Numbered from the stretch's first letter, positions 41,100 to 50,134 are shown. The stretch: 64,000 nucleotides of DNA from Streptomyces oceani (GCF_001751245.1 NZ_LJGU01000114.1:189663-253662), one strand, 5' to 3'. Notes: generated by a model not told the origin, from the sequence alone. Program-made: numbers and translations.

Positions 41100-41928
41100 A
41101 GGTCTCCTCCACCGCGTTCGACACGACCGTCGTGACCGCCTTGAAGCACCGGATGCCCTCATACATCGTCGGGGCGGTGTAGGACACCCGGCGCTCCCCG
41201 GTGCGCTCCACACCGGGCACCACGGTGGCGGCCCCCGCGAGGTGTTCGGCGTCGAACTCCATGACCACCTCATGCGGTCCGCTCACCCTGGGGCTGTGCC
41301 GCACGGCCAGGGCGGCGCCCTTCCGCGCGGCGGCCCGGATGTCCTGGGCAGTCCGGCTGGGCGTACGGCAGACCGCGGCATACCGTGAGACGTAGTCCTT
41401 CACCGCCGCGGTCGGCGCCTGTGGCGCGTAGCCCTGCGCGTCTTGACAGGTCAGGTCGTCTCCGGTGACGAGAACCACCGGCACGCCGTACTCCGCGACG
41501 ACGAAGCTGTTCAACAGGCCCTCGCTGGCCCGGACGCCGTCCAGCCAGACGCCGGTGAGGGAGTTCGCCAGGAACGTGTGCGCCAGCACTCCCTCGCTGC
41601 CGGCGCCGGTGTGATAGCCGACGTAGGCGATGCCGTCCACGTCGCCGTGCTGCACGCCCTCGACCATACTCAGCGACTTGTGTCGGCCGGTGAGCATCTG
41701 CACCCGGTCGTCGAGCTGCTCCAGCAGGAGGTTGCGCATGGTCCAGTGCGCTTCGTTGACGAGAACTTCGTCGGCTCCGCCGTCGAAGAACCCGGCGATC
41801 GCCGCGTTGACATCGGAGGTGAACATCGGGCGGCACCGCTCCCACTGCGGCGTCCCTGGGAGTACGTCAGCGGGCCAGGTGACGCCGGTGGCGCCCTCCA
41901 TGTCCGCGGAGATCAAGATCTTGCTCAT
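41092..41928 (-). CDS. M55 D-aminopeptidase (DppA-like)
   Basis: The 278-residue product matches the DppA family: ISADMEGATGV with zinc ligands Asp9 and Glu11, VNEAHWTMRNLL, VGYHTGAGSEGVLAHTF (two His) and LVTGDDLTCQDA. DppA releases D-Ala-D-Ala and D-amino acids from peptides, forming a self-compartmentalised decamer, and is linked to recycling of cell-wall peptides. First gene of the M55/M20 operon. The gap upstream carries a perfect GAGGTCTAGACCTC palindrome, suggesting GntR/DasR-type control. ATG 41928 has no strong ribosome site. Confidence 0.92.
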   Translation of the reverse strand: MSKILISADMEGATGVTWPADVLPGTPQWERCRPMFTSDVNAAIAGFFDGGADEVLVNEAHWTMRNLLLEQLDDRVQMLTGRHKSLSMVEGVQHGDVDGIAYVGYHTGAGSEGVLAHTFLANSLTGVWLDGVRASEGLLNSFVVAEYGVPVVLVTGDDLTCQDAQGYAPQAPTAAVKDYVSRYAAVCRTPSRTAQDIRAAARKGAALAVRHSPRVSGPHEVVMEFDAEHLAGAATVVPGVERTGERRVSYTAPTMYEGIRCFKAVTTVVSNAVEETYG

Positions 41929-42223
41929 GGCGAGCACGTTACGCGGTCGCGTATGGCAGCAAAACCCCTGTGGATAATTACTGAGGTCTAGACCTCTTGT
42001 GAGACACGAAGCACGCACGACCAGCGGCTTCGCCCGGCTCTCGGCCGAAAACGGGATACCGCGCGGCACGGCACGACAGTCGCCCGCAGGCCGCGGAAGG
42101 CCGTCCCGAGTCCGTCGGCACACCCCCGGGACCTTCCGCGGAGCGCCCTCTGAGCCGCCCCGAGCCGCAGCCACCCGAGCCGCGCCCCGCGCGCCCCCTC
42201 GCCCCTTTGCGCCCCACCGCGGA
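41929..42223. other. Regulatory gap upstream of the M55 peptidase
   Basis: No gene is seen. The end near 41985 has a minus-strand promoter-like AT-rich segment (TAATTATCC) next to the palindrome; the remaining 220 bp is GC-rich without structure I recognise. Confidence 0.5.
41983..41996. promoter_or_regulatory. DasR-like palindrome (dre-like)
   Basis: GAGGTCTAGACCTC is a perfect 14-bp palindrome with the GGTCTAGACC core of the HutC/GntR operator known for DasR (consensus ACTGGTCTAGACCACT, from memory). Twelve of sixteen positions agree. It overlaps the likely promoter 55 bp before the M55 gene. Confidence 0.55.
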
Positions 42224-44860
42224 TCAGTCCTCGTGCCCCAGCTGCAGGTCGTGCTCCGTACGACCGCCCCCGGCGATCTGGAGCACCGTGGCAACCGGCG
42301 GATACCCGGCGGCGATCACGGTGTACTCGCCGGACGCGAGGTCCACGAACCGGAAGATGCCGTCCGCCTCCGTGGTTGCCGTGTCGATGACGTTCCCAGC
42401 CGCGTCCAGCAGGGTGACCCGCGCGTCCTCCACTGGCCGCCCGCCGTTCGCCCGTACGGTCCCACGCAGCACCGCCCCGCCCGCCAGCTCCACGTCCTGG
42501 CGGGTCTCCAGGGCCGCGTGCACGGTCACCGGCTGCGCGGCCGGGCGGTACGCGGGCGCGCTGGCGGCCAGGGTGTAGCTGCCGGCCACCAGGTCGGTAA
42601 GGGCGTAACTCCCGTCCCGCCCGCTACGGGTGGCGGACACGACCTCGCCACGGGCGTCGGTGAGCGTCACCGCCGCGTCTCGCACCGCCGCGCCGTCCGC
42701 CGTGTGGATGGTGCCGGCCAGCCGCCCGGCGCCGCCGAGGACCACGTCCAGCTCCAGCGGACGCTCCCCCACGGTCAGACTCACCGCCTGCGGCTGGTGC
42801 CCGCCAGCCGCCGCGATCAGTACGTAGCTACCCGGGCCTGGGGTGCTCAGCGCGTATCTGCCGTCCTCGCCGGTGGCGCCGCGTCCCAACTGCCGTCCAC
42901 CGGTGTCGATCAGGGTGAGCGCCGCCTGCGGCACGACGCTGCCGTCATGATGCGCCACCGTCCCACAGATGGGCACGCCGGGAGCGGGCCCGGAGCTTGC
43001 GGGGTCGTGGGCCGTACGGGCCTCCGGCACGGTTGTGTGGTTCGACACCAGGGGTTTCTCCTTCAGTAGGAAGGCCAGCAGCAGACCGAGGACGAGCACC
43101 GGCACGAGATACAGGAAGATCCGCGGCATCGCCTCGGCGTACGCCTCCACGTACGCCGCACGCAGCGGCTGGGGCAGCGCGTGTACCAGGTCCGGGGTGA
43201 GCGACTCCGCGTCGGGCAGCTCACCGCCCGACGGCGGCCTCGCCGGGAGTTCGTCCTCGAGTGCGCTGGTCAACCGGTGGGTGAACAGGGTGCCGAAGAC
43301 GGCGGCCCCGACGCTGCCGCCGATCTGCCGGAAGTAGTTGTTCGCGCTGGTGGCCGTGCCCAGGTCAGCCGCGGGCACGGAGTTCTGTACGGCCAGGACC
43401 AGCACCGGGAGCACGCAGCCGATGCCCAGCCCGAGCAGCGCCATCCAGCCGCTGTAGGTGGCCCAGGCGGTGTCCCGGTCCAGGCCGGACAGCAGCCACA
43501 TGCCGGCGACGGCCAGCGCCGAGCCGACGAGGGGGTACGACTTGTAGCGTCCCGTGCGGGAGATGAGACTGCCGGAGACCATGGAGGCGAGGACGACCCC
43601 GCCCATCATCGGCAGCATCAGCAGTCCGGACTCGGTAGCACTGGCGCCCTCGACCATCTGGAGGTAGCTGGGCAGGTAGTTGGCCGCGCCGAACAACGCC
43701 ACCCCGACGACCGCGCCCACGAGCCCCGTGACGTTGAAGACCGAGTCCCTGAAGAGGCGCAGCGGGATCAGCGGCTCCCGTACGAGGTGCTCGGTCAGCA
43801 GAAAGAGCAGCACGCTGACGAGCGCGCCCACGGCCAGCCCGAGGATGACGCTGTCACCCCAGTCGTACTCCGTGCCACCCCAACTGGTCAGCAGCACCAG
43901 ACAGGTGGAGAAGCAACCGAGCAACACCGCGCCCAGCAGGTCGAACCGGGCCCTCCTGTGGGTCGGCGGCAGCTTCAGCACGCAGGCCGTGACCAGCAGG
44001 GTGAGCAGGCCGAAGGGGACGTTGACGTAGAAGCACCATCGCCAGGACAGCACGTCGGTGAACCAACCGCCCAGCAGCGGGCCGGCCACGGACGCCAGCC
44101 CGAACACCGCGCTGATCAGCCCCATGTAGCGGCCACGGGCTCGCGGCGGGACGATGTCCGCGATGATCGCCTGGACGCCGATCATCAGGCCCCCAGCGCC
44201 GACGCCCTGCACGGCGCGAAAGGCGATGAGTTCTTCCATCGAGCGGGCCCAACCACTCAGCGCCGAGCCGATGACGAACACCGCGATGGCGAACAGGAAG
44301 ACGCTCTTCCGCCCAAGGAGGTCGCCGAGCTTGCCGTACACCGGCAGCCCGACGGTGGTGGCGAGGAGGTATGAGGTGACCGCCCAGTACATCTGGCCCA
44401 GGCCGTCCAGATCGCCCACGATCTCCGGCAGGGCGGTGGCCACGATGGTCTGGTCCAGCGCGGCCAACAACAGCGCCAGCATCAGCCCGACGAAGACGAG
44501 CCGCACTCGGCGCGGGCTGAGCCCGGCGGTGTCCTCCGAGTCTCCTGGAGCTCCTGGTCCCCCGGGGCCGCCGTGGTTCCCGGGGATTGCCGCGCCTTCG
44601 GCGGCCTCGAAGCGCTCAGCGGCCCCGGCCTGCTCGTACGGCGGCGCCTCGCGGACGGCGGCTCCCCGCGTTACGTCCGGACCGCCGTTCGGCGCGGCGG
44701 CGCCGGAGGCGGGTGCGCCGAACGGCGCACCGGAGGCCCGGGTGCCCGCTGGCCGGCTCGGCGCCCCGAAGTCCGGGATCTCCAGGGTGACTTCGACGGC
44801 GGCCGGCTGGCGCGCGGCTGCCCACGGCTCCGGGGTGTCCTCCAGCGTGATCCCGCTCAT
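42224..44860 (-). CDS. DHA2 (EmrB/QacA) drug exporter with three C-terminal beta-sandwich repeats
   Basis: The 878-residue protein starts at ATG 44860 after an unstructured 115-residue N-terminus. Residues about 120-610 form a 14-helix DHA2 exporter: LALLLAALDQTIVATALPEIVGDL (motif D1), GKLGDLLGRKSVFL (motif A) and GPLLGGWF (motif C). The last 250 residues hold three carboxypeptidase-regulatory-like units of about 83 residues (each with GxVxxxDGxxVxxAxVTL and DGxYxLxxLxxGxYxLxA). After 14 helices the C-terminus should face the cytoplasm, though such sandwiches usually lie outside. Substrate unknown; a proton-driven antibiotic or dye efflux role is likely. Confidence 0.85.
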   Translation of the reverse strand: MSGITLEDTPEPWAAARQPAAVEVTLEIPDFGAPSRPAGTRASGAPFGAPASGAAAPNGGPDVTRGAAVREAPPYEQAGAAERFEAAEGAAIPGNHGGPGGPGAPGDSEDTAGLSPRRVRLVFVGLMLALLLAALDQTIVATALPEIVGDLDGLGQMYWAVTSYLLATTVGLPVYGKLGDLLGRKSVFLFAIAVFVIGSALSGWARSMEELIAFRAVQGVGAGGLMIGVQAIIADIVPPRARGRYMGLISAVFGLASVAGPLLGGWFTDVLSWRWCFYVNVPFGLLTLLVTACVLKLPPTHRRARFDLLGAVLLGCFSTCLVLLTSWGGTEYDWGDSVILGLAVGALVSVLLFLLTEHLVREPLIPLRLFRDSVFNVTGLVGAVVGVALFGAANYLPSYLQMVEGASATESGLLMLPMMGGVVLASMVSGSLISRTGRYKSYPLVGSALAVAGMWLLSGLDRDTAWATYSGWMALLGLGIGCVLPVLVLAVQNSVPAADLGTATSANNYFRQIGGSVGAAVFGTLFTHRLTSALEDELPARPPSGGELPDAESLTPDLVHALPQPLRAAYVEAYAEAMPRIFLYLVPVLVLGLLLAFLLKEKPLVSNHTTVPEARTAHDPASSGPAPGVPICGTVAHHDGSVVPQAALTLIDTGGRQLGRGATGEDGRYALSTPGPGSYVLIAAAGGHQPQAVSLTVGERPLELDVVLGGAGRLAGTIHTADGAAVRDAAVTLTDARGEVVSATRSGRDGSYALTDLVAGSYTLAASAPAYRPAAQPVTVHAALETRQDVELAGGAVLRGTVRANGGRPVEDARVTLLDAAGNVIDTATTEADGIFRFVDLASGEYTVIAAGYPPVATVLQIAGGGRTEHDLQLGHED

Positions 44861-45030
44861 CCCACGTCGCCCCTCTTGCCCCGAGTCGCCCAAGTCCGCA
44901 TATTTCTCGCATCAGGCGATCGGACTGGGCAAGTTGGGCACGCCGGCTCCGAGCGGCGCCCGCACAACCCCAACTCGCTTCTCCGGGGCGTCATTCGGGC
45001 GCTTCAGCAGGGCTTTCCGGGAAAACGACA

Positions 45031-45061
45031 TGCCCGGGGCGACGTACGCGCGCCCCGGGCA
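45031..45061 (-). terminator. Strong stem-loop terminator after the SRPBCC gene
   Basis: TGCCCGGGGCG (45031-45041) and CGCCCCGGGCA (45051-45061) form a perfect 11-bp stem with a 9-nt loop. On the minus strand it follows the SRPBCC stop by about 90 nt and precedes a TTTT run. Confidence 0.75.
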
Positions 45062-45150
45062 AACCACTCGAAATAGTGACGCGGTATCCGCGCGCCAGCC
45101 GGGCCGCGGCACCGGCTCGAACAACCGCGCCCCGGATTCGTTGACGCCGG

Positions 45151-45600
45151 CTACTTCTCGGTCTCGGCGGCGAGTTTGGCGAGCACCGCGTCGTAGATCC
45201 GTGCCAGGCCCTTCGGCGCGAAGGTGCGCTCGAAGAAGCCGCCGATGCCGCTCGCGCCGCTCCAGGTGGAGGTCACCACGACCCGCGAGGTGTTCGCGCC
45301 ACCGCTGCCCTGGGTCACCCGCCAGGTTGTCACCATCGAGGAGTTGCGGTCCTTCTCCACGACCCTGTCGTCGGTCGGCTCGGTCACGTCCAGCAGGCAG
45401 TCCCGCACGCGCTTGCTGGTCGCCTGGAGCTTCCAGTGCACCAGCGTGCCCTCGCCGTCGCCGCCCTCCCGCACCTCGTACTCGCTGAACTGCTCCGGAA
45501 GCAACTTCGGGCGGGTGCCGCTGTAGTCGGCCAGTGCGCTGAGGACATCGTCCGGCTTCGCCGCGATCTCCCGCTCGGTGGTCGACTCGACCTGCGCCAT
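45151..45600 (-). CDS. SRPBCC (START-like) protein
   Basis: The 149-residue product begins at ATG 45600 behind AGGAGGAG. It has the helix-grip pattern of SRPBCC proteins: a basic first strand VESTTEREIAAKPDDVLSALADY, FSEYEVREGG, THWKL-like VHWKLQATSKRVR, WRVTQGSGG and the long C-terminal helix GGFFERTFAPKGLARIYDAVLAKLA. The cavity could carry a hydrophobic ligand. It is a single gene flanked by a terminator and divergent from the radical-SAM gene, 210 bp away. Confidence 0.88.
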   Translation of the reverse strand: MAQVESTTEREIAAKPDDVLSALADYSGTRPKLLPEQFSEYEVREGGDGEGTLVHWKLQATSKRVRDCLLDVTEPTDDRVVEKDRNSSMVTTWRVTQGSGGANTSRVVVTSTWSGASGIGGFFERTFAPKGLARIYDAVLAKLAAETEK

Positions 45601-45750
45601 GACTCCTCCTGTGCCCGGGATACCCGCGCTCTCTCGTGGACTGGGCGACCAGCCAATCACCCCCGTCGCGGCGACCCAAATCCACCCCGGCGCCGCCACT
45701 CGAGCGCCGTTCCGCCGCCACCGGGCCGCCCACGGGAAACCGGCTCGCGT

Positions 45751-45770
45751 TATGATGGGAACGCCTGTTC
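45751..45770 (+). promoter_or_regulatory. Promoter and LexA-box-like element of the radical-SAM gene
   Basis: A TATGAT -10 box (45751-45756) is followed by GAAC-GCCT-GTTC (45759-45770), the core of the actinobacterial LexA site. It overlaps the expected start site, 41 bp before ATG 45811. Confidence 0.55.
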
Positions 45771-45810
45771 TATTTCGGAGGGACGAGAACGACCCACCTA
45801 GGAGGCCCGC

Positions 45811-46833
45811 ATGCGTTGGGAGAACCTGCACGGCGACGACCCGTCCGCGCTCTTCGGTACCGATGCCGTGACCCGTACGTTCGACACCCCGGAGTTCCGC
45901 GGCATCACCTTCCACGAAGTGCGGGCCCGGTCGATCACCAACCGGGTCCCGGGAGCCTCTCGGATGCCGTTCGAGTGGACCGTCAATCCGTACCGTGGCT
46001 GCTCGCACGCCTGTGTGTACTGCTTCGCGCGCAAGACGCACAGCTATCTCGACCTGGACACCGGAGCCGGTTTCGACTCGCAGATCGTCGTCAAGGTCAA
46101 CGCCCCCGAGCTGCTGCGCCGCGAGCTGGGCGCCCGCCGCTGGCAGGGCGAGCACATCGCGATGGGCACCAATGTCGACTGCTACCAGCGGGCGGAGGGG
46201 CGATACGGATTGATGCCGGGCATCCTCACCGCGCTACGGGACTACGCCAACCCGTTCTCCATCCTCACCAAGGGCACCCTGATCCTGCGCGACCTCACCC
46301 TCCTGCGCTCCGCCGCCGCCGTCACCGACGTCGGAGTCTCCGTGTCCGTCGGGTTCACCGACGAGGAGCTGTGGCGCTCCGTGGAGCCCGGCGCCCCGGC
46401 CCCGGAGCGCCGCCTGGACGTCGTACGCACCCTCACCGAACACGGCATCCCCTGCGGAGTCCTGATGGCCCCGGTCATCCCATTCCTCGGCGACTCACCG
46501 AGCCAGCTGCGGTCGACCGTACGCGCCGTCGCGGCAGCCGGCGCCACCTCCGTCACGCCCCTCACCCTGCATCTGCGCCCCGGCGCGCGGGAGTGGTACA
46601 TGCGCTGGCTCGGCACCCATCACCCCAGCCTCGTGCGGCACTACGAGGCGCTGTACGCTGACGGCGCCTACGCCCCGACCTGGTACCAGCGCAGGATCAC
46701 CGGTCAGGTGCACGAACTCGCCGCCGAGTACGGCATCGGTCCCGCCGCGCCGGGCGCCCACCGACTCCCGCCGGAACACGCCGAGGATGACGAGACCGAG
46801 ACCCCGCGAGCCACCCAGCTGACCCTGCTGTGA
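45811..46833 (+). CDS. Rv2578c-family radical SAM protein
   Basis: The 340-residue protein has a radical-SAM cluster motif of the CxxxCxxC type, Cys64, Cys68 and Cys71 (NPYRGCSHACVYCFAR), preceded by the Rv2578c signature EFRGITFHEVRARSITNRVPGASRMPFEWT. Further TIM-barrel elements: GTNVDCYQRAEGRYGLMPGILTAL and SILTKGTLILRD, with VGVSVSVGF. It resembles spore photoproduct-lyase-like repair proteins and may repair or process DNA or another substrate. Good ribosome site (AGGAGG) at 45800. The LexA-like box upstream suggests DNA-damage induction. Confidence 0.9.
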   Translation: MRWENLHGDDPSALFGTDAVTRTFDTPEFRGITFHEVRARSITNRVPGASRMPFEWTVNPYRGCSHACVYCFARKTHSYLDLDTGAGFDSQIVVKVNAPELLRRELGARRWQGEHIAMGTNVDCYQRAEGRYGLMPGILTALRDYANPFSILTKGTLILRDLTLLRSAAAVTDVGVSVSVGFTDEELWRSVEPGAPAPERRLDVVRTLTEHGIPCGVLMAPVIPFLGDSPSQLRSTVRAVAAAGATSVTPLTLHLRPGAREWYMRWLGTHHPSLVRHYEALYADGAYAPTWYQRRITGQVHELAAEYGIGPAAPGAHRLPPEHAEDDETETPRATQLTLL

Positions 46834-46918
46834 CGCGCTGAAGCTCGGACCCGCCGTCGAGCGCGCTCAAGTTCCCAGCCTGGTGGGCACGTCCGCGACA
46901 GAAGACATGAGGGATACC

Positions 46919-47995
46919 GTGCGTTACACGCTCTTCGGCAGAACCGGCCTGCGGGTTTCCGAGTTGAGCCTCGGGACCATGACCTTCGGCGTCGAGTCGG
47001 GTCCGACCGCGGACCTGGACACCTGCCGCCGACTGCTGCACGCCTACACGGAGCTGGGCGGGAACTTCCTCGACACCGCCAACATCTACACCGGCGGCGC
47101 GTCCGAGCGTATCGTCGGCGAACTGCTTAACGGCCGCCGTGACGAGTTCGTGCTGGCCACCAAGTACACCGGAGCGACCCGCGAGGGTGACGTGAACTCC
47201 GCCGGCAACCACCGCAAGAGCCTGCGGCAGTCGGTGGAGGCCAGTCTGCGACGGCTACGGACCGACCATGTCGACATCCTCTGGGTGCACGCCCGCGACA
47301 GTCTCACGCCGGTCGAGGAGGTCATGCGGGGACTGGACGACGTCGTACGCTCGGGCAAGGTCCTCTACCTCGGAGTGTCCGACTGGCCGGCCTGGGAGAT
47401 CGCGCAGGCCAACACCTTGGCCGAGCTGCGGCATTGGACCACCTTCGCCGGCTCGCAACTGCGCTACAACCTCCTGGACCGTACCGCCGAACGCGAACTG
47501 CTGCCGCAAGCTCGCGCGTTCGACCAGGCGGTGCTCGTCTGGGGGCCGTTGGGCGGCGGCGTGCTCACCGGCAAGTACCGTCGCGGCGAGGGCGGCCGGC
47601 TCACCGGGCCGAACGGGGCAGCCCCACGGGAACCGAGGCAGGAAGCCGTCGTCACGGAGGTGCTGGACATCGCCGAGCAGGGCGGGTGGAGCCCCGCCCA
47701 GGTGGCCCTGGCATGGCTCCGCGCCCAGCCCGGGAACGTCATCCCGATCCTCGGAGCCACCAAGGAGTCCCAGTTGGCCGACAACCTCGCCGCGCTGCGG
47801 GTCACTCTCGGCGAGGAGGCGACGCAGCGCCTGGACGAGGTGAGCGCCCAGCCACTCGGATTCCCGCACGACTTCCTCCGTGAACCGGGTGTCACGCAGG
47901 TCGTCTACGGCGACCGTTGGCCGGCCATCGAGGACCGACGCTCCACGCCGCACGGCGCGCCCCGCTCCATGCGCCGAGACGGCGCCCCCACGTAG
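46919..47995 (+). CDS. Aldo/keto reductase
   Basis: The 358-residue protein begins at GTG 46919, giving the family start MRYTLFGRTGLRVSELSLG; GAGGG lies just before it (ATG 46907 would add four residues). The TIM-barrel catalytic set is present: Asp52, Tyr57, Lys82 and His124 (FLDTANIYTGG, LATKYTG, WVHARDSLTP), and NADPH contacts in GPLGGGVLTGKYR and ILGATKESQLADNL. It reduces aldehydes or ketones with NADPH. Tail of about 40 residues after the barrel is not conserved. Convergent with the MFS transporter. Confidence 0.92.
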   Translation: MRYTLFGRTGLRVSELSLGTMTFGVESGPTADLDTCRRLLHAYTELGGNFLDTANIYTGGASERIVGELLNGRRDEFVLATKYTGATREGDVNSAGNHRKSLRQSVEASLRRLRTDHVDILWVHARDSLTPVEEVMRGLDDVVRSGKVLYLGVSDWPAWEIAQANTLAELRHWTTFAGSQLRYNLLDRTAERELLPQARAFDQAVLVWGPLGGGVLTGKYRRGEGGRLTGPNGAAPREPRQEAVVTEVLDIAEQGGWSPAQVALAWLRAQPGNVIPILGATKESQLADNLAALRVTLGEEATQRLDEVSAQPLGFPHDFLREPGVTQVVYGDRWPAIEDRRSTPHGAPRSMRRDGAPT

Positions 47996-48087
47996 CCGGG
48001 CGTGCGCACACGGGCAGGGACGCACGCGGGCACGTACGCGTACGGGCACGCCCGTCCCGATTCGGCGGGGCAGGCGCGTCCGTCGGT

Positions 48088-49350
48088 TCACACCTCGGCA
48101 CCGGGCCTCGCGCACTCCCGCTCGTGGCCGGTGGGCACCTCCGCGGCGGCGTCGAAAGCAGCACCGGGATCGGAGGCTTCCGCGAGGTGCGGATCACCCG
48201 GTCGCGGGGTGGCGCGGCGGGCCCGCAGCAGCTCCGGTACAAGGCTGCCCACGCCGAGCACGGCCAGACCGGCGCCCAACCACAACGGTGCGCGCAGTCC
48301 CGTGTGGTTGATGGCCAGGCCACCCGCCCAGGAGCCGAGAACCACGCCGAGGGTGATGAAGGACGCGTGGACGGTGTTGACCAACGGCCCTGCGTTGCCC
48401 GCCCGTTGCACCCTGGTGACCATGGCCGGGTTCATGCTGATGCCGACCAGTCCGATGCCCAGGAGGCACGCCACGGCCGCGACCTTGAACTCCACCAGCA
48501 GCGCGAAGCCCGCGAGGAACACGGTGTTCAGCGCGAGTCCGACCAGCTGAACCCGGAGCGCGTACCGGTCGGCGAGCCTGCCCACGATGTTGTTTCCGAC
48601 CACCGTGGCGGCGCCGTAGGCGATGAGCAGCAGCGGGACCGTACCGCTCGCGAACCCGGTGACCTCGGTAAGGATCGGGTTGAAGTAGCTGAAGGCGGCG
48701 AAGGTCGCGCCGATGATCAGCGCGCTCGTGGACAGTGCCAGCCAGAGTCGGCGACCGCGGAAGACCGCGAGCTCGCCCCGTACGCCGCCGCCGTCCTGCG
48801 TGGGTGCCAGGTTGGGCACTCCGACGAACGTTCCCAGTGCGGCCAACAGCGCCAGGGCGGTGATCGCCCAGAACGCCGCGCGCCAGCCGAAGTGCCCGCC
48901 GATCAGCGTGGACAGCGGAAGGCCCAACAGGGTGCCCAGCATCAGGCCGTTCATCGTCGCAGCGATGGCGCGGGCGCGGACCTCCTCGCGGACCAGTTGG
49001 ACGCTCAGGGAGAGCGCGACACCGAAGAAGGCCGCGGAGACGGTGCCGGTGACGATCCGCGCGACCAGCATGACCGCGTACGTGGTGGCCGTCGCCGCCA
49101 GCACGTTGCCGACGGTGAAGACGGCGAAGAGCGCTGACAGGGCGGTTCTCGGGGGCAGTTTCGTCAGCACGGAGGCGAGGAACGGGCCACCGACGGCCAT
49201 GGCGATGCCGAAGGCCGTGATGAGGTAGCCGATCTGCGGGATGGTCGCGTTCAGACCGTCGGCCATCTGCGGCATCAGTCCGGCGACGACGAACTCACTG
49301 GTCACCATGGCGAAGACGCCCAAGGCGAGAATGTGCACGGCGCGGGGCAT
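48088..49350 (-). CDS. MFS transporter, DHA1 (drug:proton antiporter-type)
   Basis: This 420-residue, 12-helix transporter has MVTSEFVVAGLMPQMA, a GxxxAxxxGP element (GIAMAVGGPFLASVLTKLPPRTAL), VGTVSAAFFGVALSL-like sequences and a short charged C-terminus. It fits DHA1 efflux pumps such as the Cmx/AraJ-type, with chloramphenicol- or arabinose-type substrates. ATG 49350 has an AGGAG site. A TetR gene is transcribed in the same direction just upstream, and a CGATCG-centred palindrome lies between them. Confidence 0.88.
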   Translation of the reverse strand: MPRAVHILALGVFAMVTSEFVVAGLMPQMADGLNATIPQIGYLITAFGIAMAVGGPFLASVLTKLPPRTALSALFAVFTVGNVLAATATTYAVMLVARIVTGTVSAAFFGVALSLSVQLVREEVRARAIAATMNGLMLGTLLGLPLSTLIGGHFGWRAAFWAITALALLAALGTFVGVPNLAPTQDGGGVRGELAVFRGRRLWLALSTSALIIGATFAAFSYFNPILTEVTGFASGTVPLLLIAYGAATVVGNNIVGRLADRYALRVQLVGLALNTVFLAGFALLVEFKVAAVACLLGIGLVGISMNPAMVTRVQRAGNAGPLVNTVHASFITLGVVLGSWAGGLAINHTGLRAPLWLGAGLAVLGVGSLVPELLRARRATPRPGDPHLAEASDPGAAFDAAAEVPTGHERECARPGAEV

Positions 49351-49412
49351 ACGAAACTCCTGACGCGTTGGTTGGTACGTGCGGATGGACGAGGGCAGGC
49401 TCCGCCGTTTTT

Positions 49413-49431
49413 TTGTATCGATCGGTACGAA
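49413..49431. promoter_or_regulatory. TetR-type operator before the MFS gene
   Basis: TTGTATCGATCGGTACGAA (49413-49431) is a near-perfect palindrome (arms TTnGTAnCGATCG...). It resembles operators of the TetR subgroup with the FDEAGALDAAM helix (TTGTACCGATCGGTACAA type, from memory). It is 63 bp before the MFS start. Confidence 0.6.
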
Positions 49432-49501
49432 ACGAGTCCATGCGGAAGCGACCGACCGACAGGCCCCAACAGGACCGGTCAGTCGATCCGCCGCGGAGTG
49501 G

Positions 49502-50098
49502 TCAGGCGACCAACGCGGCCAACGCCGTCTGCGCGATCGACTCCAGCGACGCCGGCTCGGCACCGCCCTGCCCGGAGACTCGAATACCGCCGATCACCGC
49601 GGTGACGAAGCGAGCAAGGGCCTCGGGGTCCTGCTGCGAGGTCACCTCCCCGGAGCGCTGACCGGCCGCCAACACGGTGCGCAGCGCGGCCAGCCGGCGC
49701 GCCAGGTCCCGCTCCAGCATCCCGGCCGCCTCCGGATCCCGGCCGCTCTGCTCCACGGTGGCGTTCACCACCAGACAACCAAGGCTCCGACCACCCCGCC
49801 GCACCTCGACCTCCTGCTGGACGACGTCGGCGAACAGTGCCCGCAGGCGCTCCAGCGGCGACCGCTCCGCGTCGTCCAGCAGGGTGAGCTGCCGAGTGGT
49901 CATGGTGTCGATGTAGTGCGCCAACGCCCGCCGATACAGCTCGTGCTTGCTCTGGAAGGTGTTGTAGATGCTGCTACGCCCCAGGCCGGTGGCGACGCAC
50001 AGGTCGTGGGTGCTGGTGGCCTCGTAGCCGTTCGCCCAGAACACGCGCATGGCCGCGTCCAGGGCTCCCGCCTCGTCAAACGTCCTCGGTCGAGCCAT
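49502..50098 (-). CDS. TetR family regulator
   Basis: The 198-residue regulator starts at ATG 50098. It has the MARPRTFDEAGALDAAMRVFW helix, recognition region TSTHDLCVATGLGRSSIYNTFQSKHELYRRAL and a C-terminal TetR_C-type domain with CLVVNATVEQSG. It probably represses the MFS gene 150 bp downstream, and itself through the palindrome TGAACCG-TT-CGGTTCA at 50119-50134. Ligand unknown. Confidence 0.9.
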   Translation of the reverse strand: MARPRTFDEAGALDAAMRVFWANGYEATSTHDLCVATGLGRSSIYNTFQSKHELYRRALAHYIDTMTTRQLTLLDDAERSPLERLRALFADVVQQEVEVRRGGRSLGCLVVNATVEQSGRDPEAAGMLERDLARRLAALRTVLAAGQRSGEVTSQQDPEALARFVTAVIGGIRVSGQGGAEPASLESIAQTALAALVA

Positions 50099-50118
50099 GA
50101 CGCGCAGCCTACACATTA

Positions 50119-50134
50119 TGAACCGTTCGGTTCA
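50119..50134. promoter_or_regulatory. Palindrome upstream of the TetR gene
   Basis: TGAACCG-TT-CGGTTCA, a 7-bp inverted repeat, 20 bp before ATG 50098. It differs from the CGATCG operator before the MFS gene. Confidence 0.55.
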
